Of a stretch of DNA of 64,000 nt, positions 30,564 through 39,684 are shown piece by piece. This DNA comes from Enterobacter chuandaensis. GTDB taxonomy: Bacteria; Pseudomonadota; Gammaproteobacteria; Enterobacterales; Enterobacteriaceae. The stretch lies in the NCBI RefSeq assembly GCF_003594915.1, contig NZ_QZCS01000002.1, positions 124,001 to 188,000 of the forward strand, read 5' to 3'. The notes below the pieces were generated by a model. It ran no database searches. It was given only the letters and a program-made list of their open reading frames with translations, and was not told the origin of the DNA. Numbering within the stretch: position 1 is the first letter of the stretch; every line of letters starts with the position of its first letter. A program made the translations under genes and the position numbers.

Positions 30564-30580
30564 CATTCATGTTGTGAATG
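30564..30580. promoter_or_regulatory. Dyad upstream of ybeF, possible autoregulatory site
   Basis: CATTCA-TGTTG-TGAATG is a 6-bp inverted repeat with 5-base spacer ending 16 bases before the ybeF GTG. It fits the short dyads bound by LysR-type regulators. Binding is inferred. Confidence 0.35.
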
Positions 30581-30596
30581 TATACGGAGTAAAAGC

Positions 30597-31550
30597 GTGG
30601 AGTATAATAATTTACCAGCCAAACGCCTGAATGACCCTGGTGGCGAAGACAAGCCGCAAATTTTTCGGACTTTACGTAATATTGATCTCAATTTACTGAC
30701 TATTTTTGAGGCAGTATATGTCCATAAGGGTATCGTTAACGCTGCGAAAATTCTTAATCTCACGCCATCAGCAATAAGTCAGTCAATTCAAAAGCTGCGC
30801 GCTATATTTCCTGACCCGTTATTTATTCGTAAGGGCCAGGGCGTTACGCCGACGGCTTACGCCACGCATCTCCATGAGTACATCAGCCAGGGGCTGGAGT
30901 CGATTCTCGGTGCGCTGGATTTAACCGGAAGCTATGACAAACAGAGAACTATCACCATCGGCTGCTCTCCTTCCGTGGGCGTGCTGGTGATGCCTGCCAT
31001 CTTCCAGGCCGTGAAAGAGCATGCGCCTCAGCTTCTGCTGCGCAATGTGCCTCTCAGCGAGCCTGACGTTCAGCTTGCCCAGTTCCAGACCGATCTGATT
31101 ATTGAAAGCGGCAGCTTCAATGCCCGAGCGCTGGGGCAAAATGTGCTTTATGCCGATAACCTGGTTCTGGTTTGCCGCCAGCAGCACCCCGTTCTTAGCG
31201 AGCCGTTGACCATTGAGAACCTGCGCAACTACGACCACTCGTCTTTCATGACCGAAGGACAATCGAATCATGCCCTGCGCCAGCGTATTGATGAAATTTT
31301 CCCGGAACGTCAGATCAGCTTTAGTAGTTACAATATGTTCACCACCGCCTCCCTGATTGGCAGCAGCGATATGCTGTGCATCATGCCTTCACGCCTGTAT
31401 AACCTGCTGCGTAAACTCTGGCCGCTGGAGAGTATTCCGCTCAGCCAGCTCAATGCGGAATCTATAGAAATTTCACTGCATTACAATAAACTCAGTTTGC
31501 GCGATCCGGTTCTGGAAAACGTCATCCGCATTATCCGCCAGGCCTTCTGA
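30597..31550 (+). CDS. ybeF: LysR-type transcriptional regulator YbeF
   Basis: 317 aa, as in E. coli YbeF, from a GTG preceded by CGGAG. A 35-residue N-terminal tail precedes the helix-turn-helix (LLTIFEAVYVHKGIVNAAKILNLT, about 38-65). The LysR effector-binding domain follows. The first 300 bases upstream are markedly AT-rich compared with the flanking lip genes, suggesting a different history or a silenced promoter. Its target and inducer are unknown. It lies between lipB and lipA but is not obviously part of lipoate synthesis. Confidence 0.9.
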   Translation: MEYNNLPAKRLNDPGGEDKPQIFRTLRNIDLNLLTIFEAVYVHKGIVNAAKILNLTPSAISQSIQKLRAIFPDPLFIRKGQGVTPTAYATHLHEYISQGLESILGALDLTGSYDKQRTITIGCSPSVGVLVMPAIFQAVKEHAPQLLLRNVPLSEPDVQLAQFQTDLIIESGSFNARALGQNVLYADNLVLVCRQQHPVLSEPLTIENLRNYDHSSFMTEGQSNHALRQRIDEIFPERQISFSSYNMFTTASLIGSSDMLCIMPSRLYNLLRKLWPLESIPLSQLNAESIEISLHYNKLSLRDPVLENVIRIIRQAF

Positions 31551-31757
31551 CAGTATGTGCCAGCACAAGCCCCTGCCACATGCAGGGCAAAAGGCACAAA
31601 ACAACAACTATTTTACAAATTGGCGACCTGGCAGGCTGCTTTAACGACCGTTTCAATGATATACTGCCTGTCGTTCTTTCAAAAATAGTTGATAAATACA
31701 ACATTCCCTTGAATTGAAACGCTTTCCTTCGATATTCGCAACTGGAACACGCACGCT

Positions 31758-32723
31758 ATGAGTAAACCCATTGTGATGGAACGCGGTGTTAAATACCGCG
31801 ATGCCGATAAAATGGCCCTTATCCCGGTTAAAAACGTGGCTACAGAGCGCGAGGCGCTGTTAAGAAAACCGGAATGGATGAAAATCAAACTTCCGGCCGA
31901 CTCTTCGCGTATCCAGGGGATCAAAGCGGCGATGCGCAAGAATGGTCTTCACTCCGTTTGTGAAGAAGCGTCTTGTCCGAACCTTGCTGAATGTTTCAAC
32001 CACGGCACCGCGACGTTTATGATTCTGGGTGCCATCTGTACCCGCCGCTGCCCGTTCTGCGATGTTGCTCATGGCCGTCCAGTCGCACCTGATGCTAACG
32101 AACCCCAGAAGCTGGCACAAACCATCGCCGATATGGCGCTGCGTTATGTGGTTATCACATCCGTTGACCGTGACGATCTGCGTGATGGTGGAGCTCAGCA
32201 CTTCGCTGACTGTATTACTGCCATTCGCGAGAAAAGCCCGAGCATCAAAATCGAGACCCTGGTTCCTGACTTCCGCGGCCGTATGGACCGCGCGCTGGAG
32301 ATCCTGACCGCAACGCCACCAGATGTGTTTAACCACAATCTGGAGAACGTTCCACGCCTCTACCGTCAGGTGCGTCCGGGAGCCGACTATAACTGGTCTC
32401 TGAAACTGCTGGAGCGTTTCAAAGAAGCGCATCCACATATTCCTACTAAGTCAGGTCTGATGGTCGGTCTGGGTGAAACCAATGACGAAATCATCGAAGT
32501 GATGCGCGATCTTCGCCGTCACGGTGTGACCATGTTGACCCTGGGACAGTATCTGCAGCCAAGCCGTCACCACCTGCCGGTACAGCGCTACGTGAGCCCG
32601 GACGAGTTTGACGAGATGAAAGCCGAAGCGCTGGCGATGGGCTTTACCCACGCAGCGTGCGGTCCGTTTGTTCGCTCCTCTTACCATGCGGATATGCAGG
32701 CAAAAGGCGAAGAAGTTAAATAG
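31758..32723 (+). CDS. lipA: Lipoyl synthase LipA
   Basis: Radical-SAM enzyme that inserts two sulfurs into octanoyl-protein to give lipoyl-protein. 321 aa, as in E. coli. Auxiliary cluster cysteines are [12 protein letters not shown] (68, 73, 79) and the radical-SAM cluster is CTRRCPFC (94, 98, 101). The C-terminal RSSYHAD carries the serine ligand of the auxiliary cluster. It has its own 207-base upstream region and a bidirectional terminator behind it. Confidence 0.98.
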   Translation: MSKPIVMERGVKYRDADKMALIPVKNVATEREALLRKPEWMKIKLPADSSRIQGIKAAMRKNGLHSVCEEASCPNLAECFNHGTATFMILGAICTRRCPFCDVAHGRPVAPDANEPQKLAQTIADMALRYVVITSVDRDDLRDGGAQHFADCITAIREKSPSIKIETLVPDFRGRMDRALEILTATPPDVFNHNLENVPRLYRQVRPGADYNWSLKLLERFKEAHPHIPTKSGLMVGLGETNDEIIEVMRDLRRHGVTMLTLGQYLQPSRHHLPVQRYVSPDEFDEMKAEALAMGFTHAACGPFVRSSYHADMQAKGEEVK

Positions 32724-32750
32724 TGCTGTAATATCTGTTTACAGTAATAC

Positions 32751-32781
32751 AAAAAAACCGGCCTCATGAGCCGGTTTTTTT
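32751..32781. terminator. Bidirectional terminator between lipA and tatE
   Basis: A seven-base A run, stem AACCGGC, loop CTCATGA, stem GCCGGTT and a T run. The symmetrical A and T tracts let it stop both lipA (plus) and tatE (minus). Confidence 0.92.
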
Positions 32782-32803
32782 CGCAAGCCCTCAGGCATTG
32801 CCG

Positions 32804-33004
32804 TTACTCTTTGTGGGAAAGCTTCTCTGCCGGGATGTCGTCAGCGCTTTTCTTCGCGGCTGCATCATCGTCGTTCATTGCTTTCTTGAAGCCTTTGATG
32901 GCAGCCCCCAGGTCACCACCCAGCGTACGTAACTTCTTGGTACCAAACAGCAGGACGACCAGTGCGGCAACCACCAGCAGTTTGGTAATACTAATCTCAC
33001 CCAT
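32804..33004 (-). CDS. tatE: Twin-arginine translocase subunit TatE
   Basis: 66-aa TatA-family protein that can contribute to the Tat protein-export pore. It starts [10 protein letters not shown], with one membrane helix ([13 protein letters not shown]), then the amphipathic helix with [12 protein letters not shown], and a short Lys/Asp/Ala-rich tail. One residue shorter than E. coli TatE. It is relevant to the Tat-signal molybdoenzyme encoded at 42.9-45.2 kb, although the main tat operon is elsewhere. Confidence 0.95.
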   Translation of the reverse strand: MGEISITKLLVVAALVVLLFGTKKLRTLGGDLGAAIKGFKKAMNDDDAAAKKSADDIPAEKLSHKE

Positions 33005-33130
33005 AGATACCTTCTTTACATAAAACAGGCTGCATTCAGCGCCAAAAACCCGATCATATTAACGGTCATCTGGCGCGTGCACACAATAGCAATCTGTAAC
33101 AAGGTGAATCAAGCATTGTTGAAAAAAACA

Positions 33131-33919
33131 TCACAATAATTGCGGTGGCGCAAAGCGTCGGTTCCTTAGAACAGGTAATTGCTGACGCGCAAGCGCAATT
33201 CTTTCTAAAATTATCTCCGCCATCAGCAGAGCTGGCGCTTCTGCGGCGGCGGCAATCGTGACGCCCAGCGGATCCACCACTCTGCTCTGCCCGATGTTTT
33301 TATTGCCGCACTCTCCGGCGGCAACAACATAACAGGTTGTGTCCAGCGCGCGCGCCGCAAGCAGCGTTGACCAGTGATGCTCTTTTAGCGGCCCCTTGAC
33401 CCATGCGGCAGGCAGTACCAGCACGTCAGCACCCTGTAGCGCCAGGTGCAGTGCCAGCTCCGGGAAACGCAGGTCATAGCATGTCATCAGCCCAACCTTA
33501 AATCCGTCAATCTCGATGAGCGGCGGAACGCCCTCTCCCGAATCAACGCGCCGGGATTCCTGAACGCTGAACGCATCGTAAAGGTGAAGCTTGGCATAGT
33601 GCGCCACAATGGCACCACCGCGGATAGCCACCAGCGTATTCACTGCACGACCCGGCGCGGAGGGAATATGGATCGTTAAGATCGTTGTCATCGTATTGCC
33701 CGTGCTCTGGGCGAGCAACTGCTGTAAAAATTCGCCATCCAGCGGCTGCGCGGACTTCACGGATAAATCCGGGTCATTATCATCTCTCGCCAACAGCGCC
33801 TCGGGAAGCACCAGTAGTGACGCGCCCTTCTCCCGGGCCTGTTCCATCAGGTTGACGCATTGCAGTGCGTTAACCTGCCAGTCAGGCGTGACCGCAAACT
33901 GCCCTACCGCAACATACAT
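33131..33919 (-). CDS. ybeM: Nitrilase-family deaminated glutathione amidase YbeM
   Basis: Carbon-nitrogen hydrolase related to Nit1, which repairs deaminated glutathione. 262 aa. The catalytic triad is visible: Glu in [10 protein letters not shown], Lys in [11 protein letters not shown] and Cys in [11 protein letters not shown]. This copy is full length; as I recall, the K-12 gene is disrupted. It diverges from crcB across a 67-base gap. Confidence 0.92.
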   Translation of the reverse strand: MYVAVGQFAVTPDWQVNALQCVNLMEQAREKGASLLVLPEALLARDDNDPDLSVKSAQPLDGEFLQQLLAQSTGNTMTTILTIHIPSAPGRAVNTLVAIRGGAIVAHYAKLHLYDAFSVQESRRVDSGEGVPPLIEIDGFKVGLMTCYDLRFPELALHLALQGADVLVLPAAWVKGPLKEHHWSTLLAARALDTTCYVVAAGECGNKNIGQSRVVDPLGVTIAAAAEAPALLMAEIILERIALARQQLPVLRNRRFAPPQLL

Positions 33920-33986
33920 ATTTGTCCCCTCATCCTAAACAGCGTTAAACTCGCTACTCTTACACATCAAATAGCAGGTATTTAGC

Positions 33987-34370
33987 GTGTTACAACTCCT
34001 TTTAGCTGTTTTTATTGGTGGGGGTACGGGTAGCGTTGCGCGATGGTTCCTGAGTATGCGGTTTAACCCTCTGCATCAGGCGATTCCCATGGGGACACTG
34101 GCCGCCAACCTGATCGGAGCCTTTATTATTGGCATGGGGCTGGCCTGGTTTAACCGGATGACGCATATCGATCCTATGTGGAAGGTGTTGATTACCACGG
34201 GCTTCTGCGGCGGTTTGACCACCTTCTCTACCTTTTCTGCAGAAACGGTCTTTCTCTTTCAGGAAGGTCGTATCGGCTGGGCGCTGGTGAATATCGCGAT
34301 CAACATGCTCGGATCTTTCGCGATGACGGGGATCGCATTTTGGCTATTTTCCTCTGTGAGCACACATTAA
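33987..34370 (+). CDS. crcB: Fluoride ion channel CrcB/FluC
   Basis: Dimeric inner-membrane channel that exports fluoride. 127 aa, as in E. coli, from a GTG preceded by AGCAGG. Four membrane helices; the conserved [17 protein letters not shown] and [13 protein letters not shown] motifs are present. The 67 bases upstream are too short for a fluoride riboswitch and I see no conserved fold there. Confidence 0.95.
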   Translation: MLQLLLAVFIGGGTGSVARWFLSMRFNPLHQAIPMGTLAANLIGAFIIGMGLAWFNRMTHIDPMWKVLITTGFCGGLTTFSTFSAETVFLFQEGRIGWALVNIAINMLGSFAMTGIAFWLFSSVSTH

Positions 34371-34441
34371 CCGCCGGAGCGTTAATGTTGGCTTAATTTT
34401 TCTCTGTCACTCTGAGGGCAATACTGAACGAGGGTGACAGA

Positions 34442-34528
34442 ATGAAACAGAGTTTGATGAGCGCAGGCATGGTGTTGGTGAGCGTACTGATCGTTGCCAG
34501 CTTCCTGAAAATGTACCTGATTGGCTGA
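34442..34528 (+). CDS. Predicted 28-aa single-pass membrane peptide
   Basis: A short frame too small for standard gene finding. It starts ATG at 34442 after GAGGGTGACAG and ends TGA at 34526-34528. The peptide begins MKQSLMSAGMVLVSV and ends FLKMYLIG. It is almost entirely a hydrophobic helix with one Lys near each end, the pattern of enteric small membrane proteins. A strong terminator follows within 13 bases, so it has a complete gene layout. I do not recognise a family name. A chance frame in the crcB 3' region is the alternative. Confidence 0.55.
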   Translation: MKQSLMSAGMVLVSVLIVASFLKMYLIG

Positions 34529-34540
34529 TTCATAACGAAA

Positions 34541-34565
34541 AAAACCCGCTCAGTGAGCGGGTTTT
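34541..34565. terminator. Bidirectional terminator between the small ORF and cspE
   Basis: AAAACCCGCT-CAGTG-AGCGGGTTTT with flanking A and T runs. It serves the plus-strand crcB/small-ORF transcript and the minus-strand cspE transcript, whose stop is 25 bases away. Confidence 0.92.
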
Positions 34566-34589
34566 GAAATTCTTGCTGACGCGTCTGAA

Positions 34590-34799
34590 TTACAGAGCGA
34601 TTACGTTAGCAGCAGAAGGGCCTTTGGCACCGTTAGTGATTTCGAACTCTACGCGCTGACCTTCAGCCAGAGTTTTGAAACCATTAGACTGGATTGCAGA
34701 GAAGTGTACGAACACGTCTTTGCTGCCATCTTCAGGAGTAATGAAACCGAATCCTTTGGACTCATTAAACCACTTAACGTTACCTTTAATCTTAGACAT
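34590..34799 (-). CDS. cspE: Cold-shock-family RNA chaperone CspE
   Basis: 69-aa single-OB-fold nucleic-acid-binding protein that melts RNA structure and acts as a transcription antiterminator. It starts [12 protein letters not shown] and has RNP1 KGFGFITP and RNP2 VFVHFSA. It is nearly identical to E. coli CspE. The longer frame upstream is leader. The 5' leader is AT-rich and extends towards 34900. Confidence 0.96.
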   Translation of the reverse strand: MSKIKGNVKWFNESKGFGFITPEDGSKDVFVHFSAIQSNGFKTLAEGQRVEFEITNGAKGPSAANVIAL

Positions 34800-34989
34800 C
34801 AAAATTACCTTTACATTAAAAAACGACACAAATGCTGTATCGGTTACCAGTACATCAATTGTGGGACCTTTTGTCCAGCGGATCTTTGATAAAAAGTGAC
34901 TAAAGTCGCGTTAATTTTCACTGGTAGATTTTTATCGCTTATGAATCAACGGCTGCGCGTTTTTTCACCAGAACGAGCCGTTTTTACAG

Positions 34990-35565
34990 TTAAAACTGAA
35001 AACGCATCCAGGCGAAGTAAACGTTACCGTTGTTATACGTCCCCGGTATGTAGGTCATCTGGAACGTTGCAGGGCCATAGCCAATAGAGGCCAGAGGCAG
35101 CAGCACCGGGATCGGAATGTAGTTCCAGTTATCGCGCGCCGTCACCCCTGCGGTGTAGCCCAGACCCACATGGAAGTTCTCATCCGCCAGCGGGCGCCAG
35201 GTTTTTTCCCAGCCGTAGCCGCCAATCGGTTCCCACTTGTTAAAGGAATCTTTAAAGGCCATCAGGTAGATGCCATGCCAGTTTCCCTTTTCATCCCAGC
35301 GCGACTGACCAAAACCGGCGCCCCACGGACGCTCGTTGTATTTATCTGTTTTCTCTTTGTCATAAGCAAAACGCGCGTGCCACGTTATTGCCGGAACATA
35401 GAGATCATAATGTTCAGGCGCTGACCAGGTCTGCGAAACATTATCCGTAAAGGTCGAGAACCAGCCTTTATCCGTCGCGTTGTCATCTGCCTGTGCAACA
35501 GAAGAAAACGTTAACTGACCAAAAATAAACACTAAAATAGAGAAAAAAGTATTACGTACGATCAC
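34990..35565 (-). CDS. pagP: Lipid A palmitoyltransferase PagP
   Basis: Outer-membrane beta-barrel enzyme that transfers palmitate from phospholipid to lipid A, giving resistance to antimicrobial peptides. I choose the GTG at 35565, which yields a proper signal peptide ([13 protein letters not shown] to SSVAQA) and a 191-aa protein. The longer frame from 35772 is not family sequence. Landmarks are [19 protein letters not shown], with the catalytic His, and the terminal MRFQF typical of barrel proteins. Known to be under PhoPQ in related species; I could not identify a clean PhoP box. Confidence 0.93.
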   Translation of the reverse strand: MIVRNTFFSILVFIFGQLTFSSVAQADDNATDKGWFSTFTDNVSQTWSAPEHYDLYVPAITWHARFAYDKEKTDKYNERPWGAGFGQSRWDEKGNWHGIYLMAFKDSFNKWEPIGGYGWEKTWRPLADENFHVGLGYTAGVTARDNWNYIPIPVLLPLASIGYGPATFQMTYIPGTYNNGNVYFAWMRFQF

Positions 35566-35999
35566 AATGCAATTACCATTCTTAATATTCGAAGCAAAGT
35601 TTACCACAAAATAGTTGAACCAAGACTTAACGGCATCAGCACTACTCCTAAATATCAGCCCTCTTAACGGGAATATTCTTAACGCAATACTCAGGCCAAC
35701 CCGAATAAACCCATACAGTGTACGTCTATTAGGGAGTGACCGGTCCCTGTGGCAACAGGCCGGACCACACAAAGCATTAACATTTTGTTATCATTAAAGA
35801 GACATGCTACGTTATTTTGGGCGGTCAACGTTGTGATGAAATAAATGTCTGAGCCATAACAAAAACACTGTTATGCTGCTTCTTAGTCGTCTCTTTATTG
35901 ATTTTAATCAGCAAAGGTAGCCCATTAATTCGGCACATTTTCATCCTTCTTTTTTTATTAATTATTTGTATCTCAGGGCAAAAAGGCACAGGGGAAATC
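35566..35999. other. Divergent intergenic region pagP-dcuC
   Basis: 434 bases without a supported gene, AT-rich. It must hold the pagP promoter on the minus strand and the dcuC promoter on the plus strand. The dcuC frame stays open back to 35898, but that extension is not DcuC-like. I looked for PhoP and FNR sites by eye and found no convincing match. Confidence 0.6.
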
Positions 36000-37367
36000 A
36001 TGCTTACGTTTATCGAACTCCTTATTGGGGTCGTCGTCATTGTCGGTGTAGCGCGCTACATCATAAAAGGATACTCAGCCACAGGCGTATTATTTGTCGG
36101 TGGCTTAACGCTGCTGATTATCAGCGCATTAATGGGTCATCAGGTGTTACCTGCCAGCGCAACCAGCACGGGCTACACCGCCACGGATATTGTTGAATAC
36201 ATTAAAATCCTGCTGATGAGCCGTGGTGGCGATCTCGGTATGATGATCATGATGCTGTGCGGTTTTGCGGCCTACATGACCCATATCGGCGCAAATGACA
36301 TGGTTGTTAAGCTTGCCTCGAAGCCCCTGCAGTACATTAACTCACCGTATCTGTTGATGGTCGCCGCCTATTTCCTCGCCTGCCTGATGTCGCTGGCCGT
36401 TTCGTCGGCAACCGGTCTTGGCGTACTGTTAATGGCCACGCTGTTCCCGGTGATGGTGAACGTCGGCATCAGCCGTGGCGCAGCGGCAGCTATCTGCGCC
36501 TCCCCGGCAGCCATTATTCTCTCCCCGACGTCTGGCGACGTTGTGCTGGCGGCAAAAGCCGCCGAGATGTCGCTTATCGACTTCGCCTTTAAGACCACGC
36601 TGCCGATCTCAATCGTTGCCATTGTGGGAATGGGCATCGCGCACTTCTTCTGGCAGCGCTATCTCGATAAGAAAGAGAACATCAGCCATGAAATGATGGA
36701 TGTCAGCGAAATCACCACCACCGCGCCTGCGTTCTATTCCATTTTGCCGTTCACGCCGATTATCGGCGTGCTCATTTTTGACGGAAAATGGGGCCCGCAG
36801 CTGCACATCATTACTATTCTGGTCATCTGTATGCTGTTGGCCGCCGTACTGGAGTTCGTGCGCGGTTTCAACACGCAAAAAGTCTTCTCTGGCCTTGAGG
36901 TCGCGTATCGCGGGATGGCAGATGCGTTTGCTGGCGTGGTGATGCTGCTGGTTGCAGCAGGTGTCTTTGCCCAGGGTCTGAGCACGATCGGCTTTATCCA
37001 GAGCCTGATCTCCATCGCCACCTCGTTTGGTTCGGCCAGTATTATCCTGATGCTGGTCCTGGTGGTACTCACCATGCTGGCGGCGATGACGACCGGCTCC
37101 GGCAACGCCCCTTTCTACGCCTTCGTTGAGATGATCCCGAAGCTGGCTCACTCGTCCGGTATCAACCCGGCTTATCTTTCCATTCCCATGCTCCAGGCGT
37201 CAAACCTGGGTCGTACCATCTCGCCTGTTTCGGGCGTGGTGGTTGCGGTAGCCGGGATGGCAAAAATCTCGCCGTTTGAGGTGGTGAAACGCACGTCCGT
37301 GCCGGTGCTGGTTGGGCTGATCATCGTCATTATTGCCACCGAAGTGCTGGTGCCCGGCGCCGCCTAA
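36000..37367 (+). CDS. dcuC: Anaerobic C4-dicarboxylate transporter DcuC
   Basis: Inner-membrane carrier that mainly exports succinate during fermentation. 455 aa starting MLTFIELLIGVVV, with about twelve membrane helices and a cytosolic loop near residue 230. It is strongly similar to E. coli DcuC but about six residues shorter at the C terminus. The ATG at 36000 follows GGGGAAATC. A short terminator follows. In K-12 the citrate lyase genes lie close by on this side; they are absent here and rna comes next. Confidence 0.95.
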   Translation: MLTFIELLIGVVVIVGVARYIIKGYSATGVLFVGGLTLLIISALMGHQVLPASATSTGYTATDIVEYIKILLMSRGGDLGMMIMMLCGFAAYMTHIGANDMVVKLASKPLQYINSPYLLMVAAYFLACLMSLAVSSATGLGVLLMATLFPVMVNVGISRGAAAAICASPAAIILSPTSGDVVLAAKAAEMSLIDFAFKTTLPISIVAIVGMGIAHFFWQRYLDKKENISHEMMDVSEITTTAPAFYSILPFTPIIGVLIFDGKWGPQLHIITILVICMLLAAVLEFVRGFNTQKVFSGLEVAYRGMADAFAGVVMLLVAAGVFAQGLSTIGFIQSLISIATSFGSASIILMLVLVVLTMLAAMTTGSGNAPFYAFVEMIPKLAHSSGINPAYLSIPMLQASNLGRTISPVSGVVVAVAGMAKISPFEVVKRTSVPVLVGLIIVIIATEVLVPGAA

Positions 37368-37389
37368 GTGAAATTACTGATTTCCAATA

Positions 37390-37409
37390 AGCGCCTGCGG
37401 GCGCTTTTT
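37390..37409 (+). terminator. Terminator of dcuC
   Basis: AGCGCC-TGCG-GGCGCT, a 6-bp stem, followed by TTTT. It begins 22 bases after the dcuC stop. Confidence 0.85.
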
Positions 37410-37461
37410 GTGCTTTAATAACCCGGAGAAATTAATCGCGCACAACCAATCAGGAAATTAC

Positions 37462-38271
37462 ATGTTCAGGAAGGATATCGTTATCCCGTCTGGCGCAGTA
37501 GCGCTTGCACTCAGTGTCTTCTCAGCACAGGCCGAGCCCCTCAAGGCCACGCAGTATGGCGATTTCGACCGCTACGTGCTGGCTCTCTCCTGGCAAACCG
37601 GATTTTGTCAGAGCATGGTCGAGCGTAACCGCAATGAGCCGGATGAATGTCGTCTGCAAAAAGAGAACGAAAATAAAGCCGATTTTCTGACCGTTCACGG
37701 GCTATGGCCCGGCCTGCCGAAATCCGTTGCCGCACGCGGCGTGGATGAACGTCGGTGGATGCGATTTGGCTGCGCCACGCGTCCCATTCCCAACATGCCG
37801 GAAGTAAAAGCCAGCCGCAAATGCGCGGCAGCCGAAACCGGTCTGTCGCTTTCCGGCGCGGCGAAACTGAACGAGGTGATGCCGGGCGCGGGGGGAAACT
37901 CCTGTCTGGAACGTTACGAATATGCCAAACATGGCGTCTGCTTTGGTTTTGATCCCGATGCCTATTTCGGCACCATGGTGAGAATGAACCAGGAAATGAA
38001 AAACAGCGCCGTCGGTCAGTTCCTAGCGAAAAACTATGGTAAAACCGTCAGCCGTAGCGACTTTGACAACGCCGTTGCCAAAAGCTGGGGCAAGGAAAAT
38101 ATCAAAGCGTTCAAGCTGACCTGTAACGGCAACCCGGCGTATCTGACCGAGATGCAAATTTCGCTAAAAGCAGACACCATTAACAGCCCGCTGTCTGCGG
38201 CATCCTTTGCCCCGCAGCCCCATCCGGGCAACTGCGGAAAGCAATTCGTGATCGATAAAGCCGGTTACTGA
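37462..38271 (+). CDS. rna: Ribonuclease I (RNase T2 family)
   Basis: Periplasmic non-specific endoribonuclease. 269 aa from the ATG at 37462 after AGGAAATTAC. The signal peptide ends SVFSAQA. The two T2 active-site blocks are visible: TVHGLWPGLP and EYAKHGVC. The mature part is close to E. coli Rna. The 3' end overlaps the convergent flavin reductase gene by seven bases. Confidence 0.95.
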   Translation: MFRKDIVIPSGAVALALSVFSAQAEPLKATQYGDFDRYVLALSWQTGFCQSMVERNRNEPDECRLQKENENKADFLTVHGLWPGLPKSVAARGVDERRWMRFGCATRPIPNMPEVKASRKCAAAETGLSLSGAAKLNEVMPGAGGNSCLERYEYAKHGVCFGFDPDAYFGTMVRMNQEMKNSAVGQFLAKNYGKTVSRSDFDNAVAKSWGKENIKAFKLTCNGNPAYLTEMQISLKADTINSPLSAASFAPQPHPGNCGKQFVIDKAGY

Positions 38272-38882
38272 CCCACCACCGGGCGTACCAGATCAAAGCG
38301 ATGTTCGTCACTGATGCCATAGTAAGCCGTCGGCCCACCCGCTCGCAGGATGGGCTGCGCTTTCGCCGTCTGGTATATCCCCTCTTCCAGCAGCGTTTCG
38401 GCAATATGGATACCCACCACTTCCCCCAGCACCAGCCAGGTGTCAATCGGTGTACCGTCGGCTCCGGTAAGCTGAATGCACTGCGAAAGACGGCACTCAA
38501 AATTGACCGGACTTTCCGCCACGCGGGGGGCGCTCACCAGCTTGCTGGCAGCAGGCGTTAATCCTGAAAAAGTAAATTCGTCCTGGTCGTGAGGCAGCGT
38601 GGCAGAGGTCTGATTCATCGCTTCCGCGAGCTCCCGCGTCGCCAGGTTCCAGACAAACTCCTTTGTTTCAACAATATTACGCACGCTGTCTTTCCAGCCG
38701 TTGCTGGAAAAACCGATGATCGGCGGGCGATAGTTGAAGCAGTTAAAGAAGCTATACGGTGCGAGGTTCATCAGGCCGGCCTGATCGCAGGAGGCGATCC
38801 AGCCAATCGGACGGGGCCCGATAATGGCGTTCAGCGGGTCATGCGGCAGGCCGTGCCCCTGAGACGGTTGATAGAAGTACAT
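38265..38882 (-). CDS. Flavin reductase family protein (FMN-binding split barrel)
   Basis: 205 aa from the ATG at 38882 (MYFYQPSQGHG). The core has IIGPRPIGWIAS, NLAPYSFFNCFNYRPP and FVWNLATRE, typical of flavin-reductase-like FMN-binding proteins (PF01613 family). Substrate unknown; related proteins reduce flavins or act in oxygenase systems. An upstream in-frame start at 38930 would add 16 residues with no family match. It sits between rna and rnk, a place where I recall no such gene in K-12. Confidence 0.85.
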   Translation of the reverse strand: MYFYQPSQGHGLPHDPLNAIIGPRPIGWIASCDQAGLMNLAPYSFFNCFNYRPPIIGFSSNGWKDSVRNIVETKEFVWNLATRELAEAMNQTSATLPHDQDEFTFSGLTPAASKLVSAPRVAESPVNFECRLSQCIQLTGADGTPIDTWLVLGEVVGIHIAETLLEEGIYQTAKAQPILRAGGPTAYYGISDEHRFDLVRPVVGQ

Positions 38883-39068
38883 AGTGCTCTCTCGTTGGTG
38901 GGCGGTCGCGAATGACGCTTCGCGCAGCACCCGGGTTCAGGAGATTCAGCGTAACGTAATCCGCCCGGAATTGAGACTGAATAAATTTCAGCGAAAATTC
39001 ATATGGACCATGAATGTGACTTTCATCACTTCAAACTTGCGCGTTCAGCCAGTATCATCGGGAGAGTT

Positions 39069-39103
39069 AAACCCTCGCTGCCAGACGGCGAGGGTTTTCT
39101 TTT
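39069..39103 (+). terminator. Terminator-like hairpin in the rnk leader
   Basis: AAACCCTCGC/GCGAGGGTTT is a perfect 10-bp stem with a 9-base loop, followed by TCTTTT. It lies about 50 bases upstream of the rnk ATG on the same strand. A possible promoter (TTCAAA, 17 bases, TATCAT) ends just before it, so the hairpin would be at the very 5' end of the rnk mRNA. Confidence 0.6.
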
Positions 39104-39150
39104 GGATTGGTTTCTGCGTTAGACGCAGCATTAACGACATGGAGTAAAAA

Positions 39151-39561
39151 ATGTCCAGACCTACAATCATCATTAACGAGCTCGACGCAGAACGTATCGA
39201 CAGGCTGCTGGAAAAAGCAGAGTTTGCCTCACTGCCGGTGGCCGATGCCCTGAATGAGGAACTCGACCGGGCGCAGATGTGCTCGCCGGAGTCGATGCCG
39301 CACGACGTGGTCACCATGAACAGCCAGGTGAAATTCCGCAACCTGACTACCGGGGAAGAGCTGACCCGCACGCTGGTTTACCCAGCCCAGATGACGGACA
39401 GCGCCGCGCAGCTTTCGGTACTTGCGCCGGTAGGGGCCGCACTGCTGGGGTTGCGTACGGGCGATACCATCCACTGGGAATTGCCGGGCGGCGCGTCCAC
39501 CCATCTGGAAGTGCTGGAACTGCTTTACCAGCCAGAAGCGGCGGGCGATTACCTGCGTTAA
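39151..39561 (+). CDS. rnk: Regulator of nucleoside diphosphate kinase, GreA-like protein Rnk
   Basis: 136 aa, as in E. coli. It contains an N-terminal short coiled coil and a C-terminal FKBP-like GreA/GreB domain ([19 protein letters not shown] onward). It binds RNA polymerase and competes with Gre factors but lacks the long coiled-coil finger. ATGGAGTAAAAA precedes the ATG. The hairpin at 39069-39103 may affect its expression. Confidence 0.95.
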   Translation: MSRPTIIINELDAERIDRLLEKAEFASLPVADALNEELDRAQMCSPESMPHDVVTMNSQVKFRNLTTGEELTRTLVYPAQMTDSAAQLSVLAPVGAALLGLRTGDTIHWELPGGASTHLEVLELLYQPEAAGDYLR

Positions 39562-39594
39562 TTCCCTTCTGAACAAGCGCTACCCGCGTTGCAC

Positions 39595-39618
39595 AGAGGA
39601 TGCACCTGCATCCTCTTT
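39595..39618. terminator. Hairpin behind rnk
   Basis: AGAGGATGCA-CC-TGCATCCTCT followed by TT. The T tract is short. It lies in the convergent gap between rnk and ybdR. Confidence 0.5.
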
Positions 39619-39684
39619 CCGGGCATCTTCAGCCGATTGTGCTACATCGCGGTACGGTATCATAAATGCCACTGATGAGTGACC

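Noticed and set aside
33920-33986. Fluoride riboswitch in front of crcB
   Set aside because: Only 67 bases separate ybeM and crcB, and none of the conserved loop elements are visible.
34990-35772. 260-residue form of PagP starting at 35772
   Set aside because: The first 69 residues have no signal peptide and no family match. The GTG at 35565 gives a normal signal sequence.
35898-35999. N-terminal extension of dcuC starting at 35898
   Set aside because: The added 34 residues are hydrophobic by chance and absent from the family. The ATG at 36000 follows a good ribosome site and aligns with E. coli DcuC.
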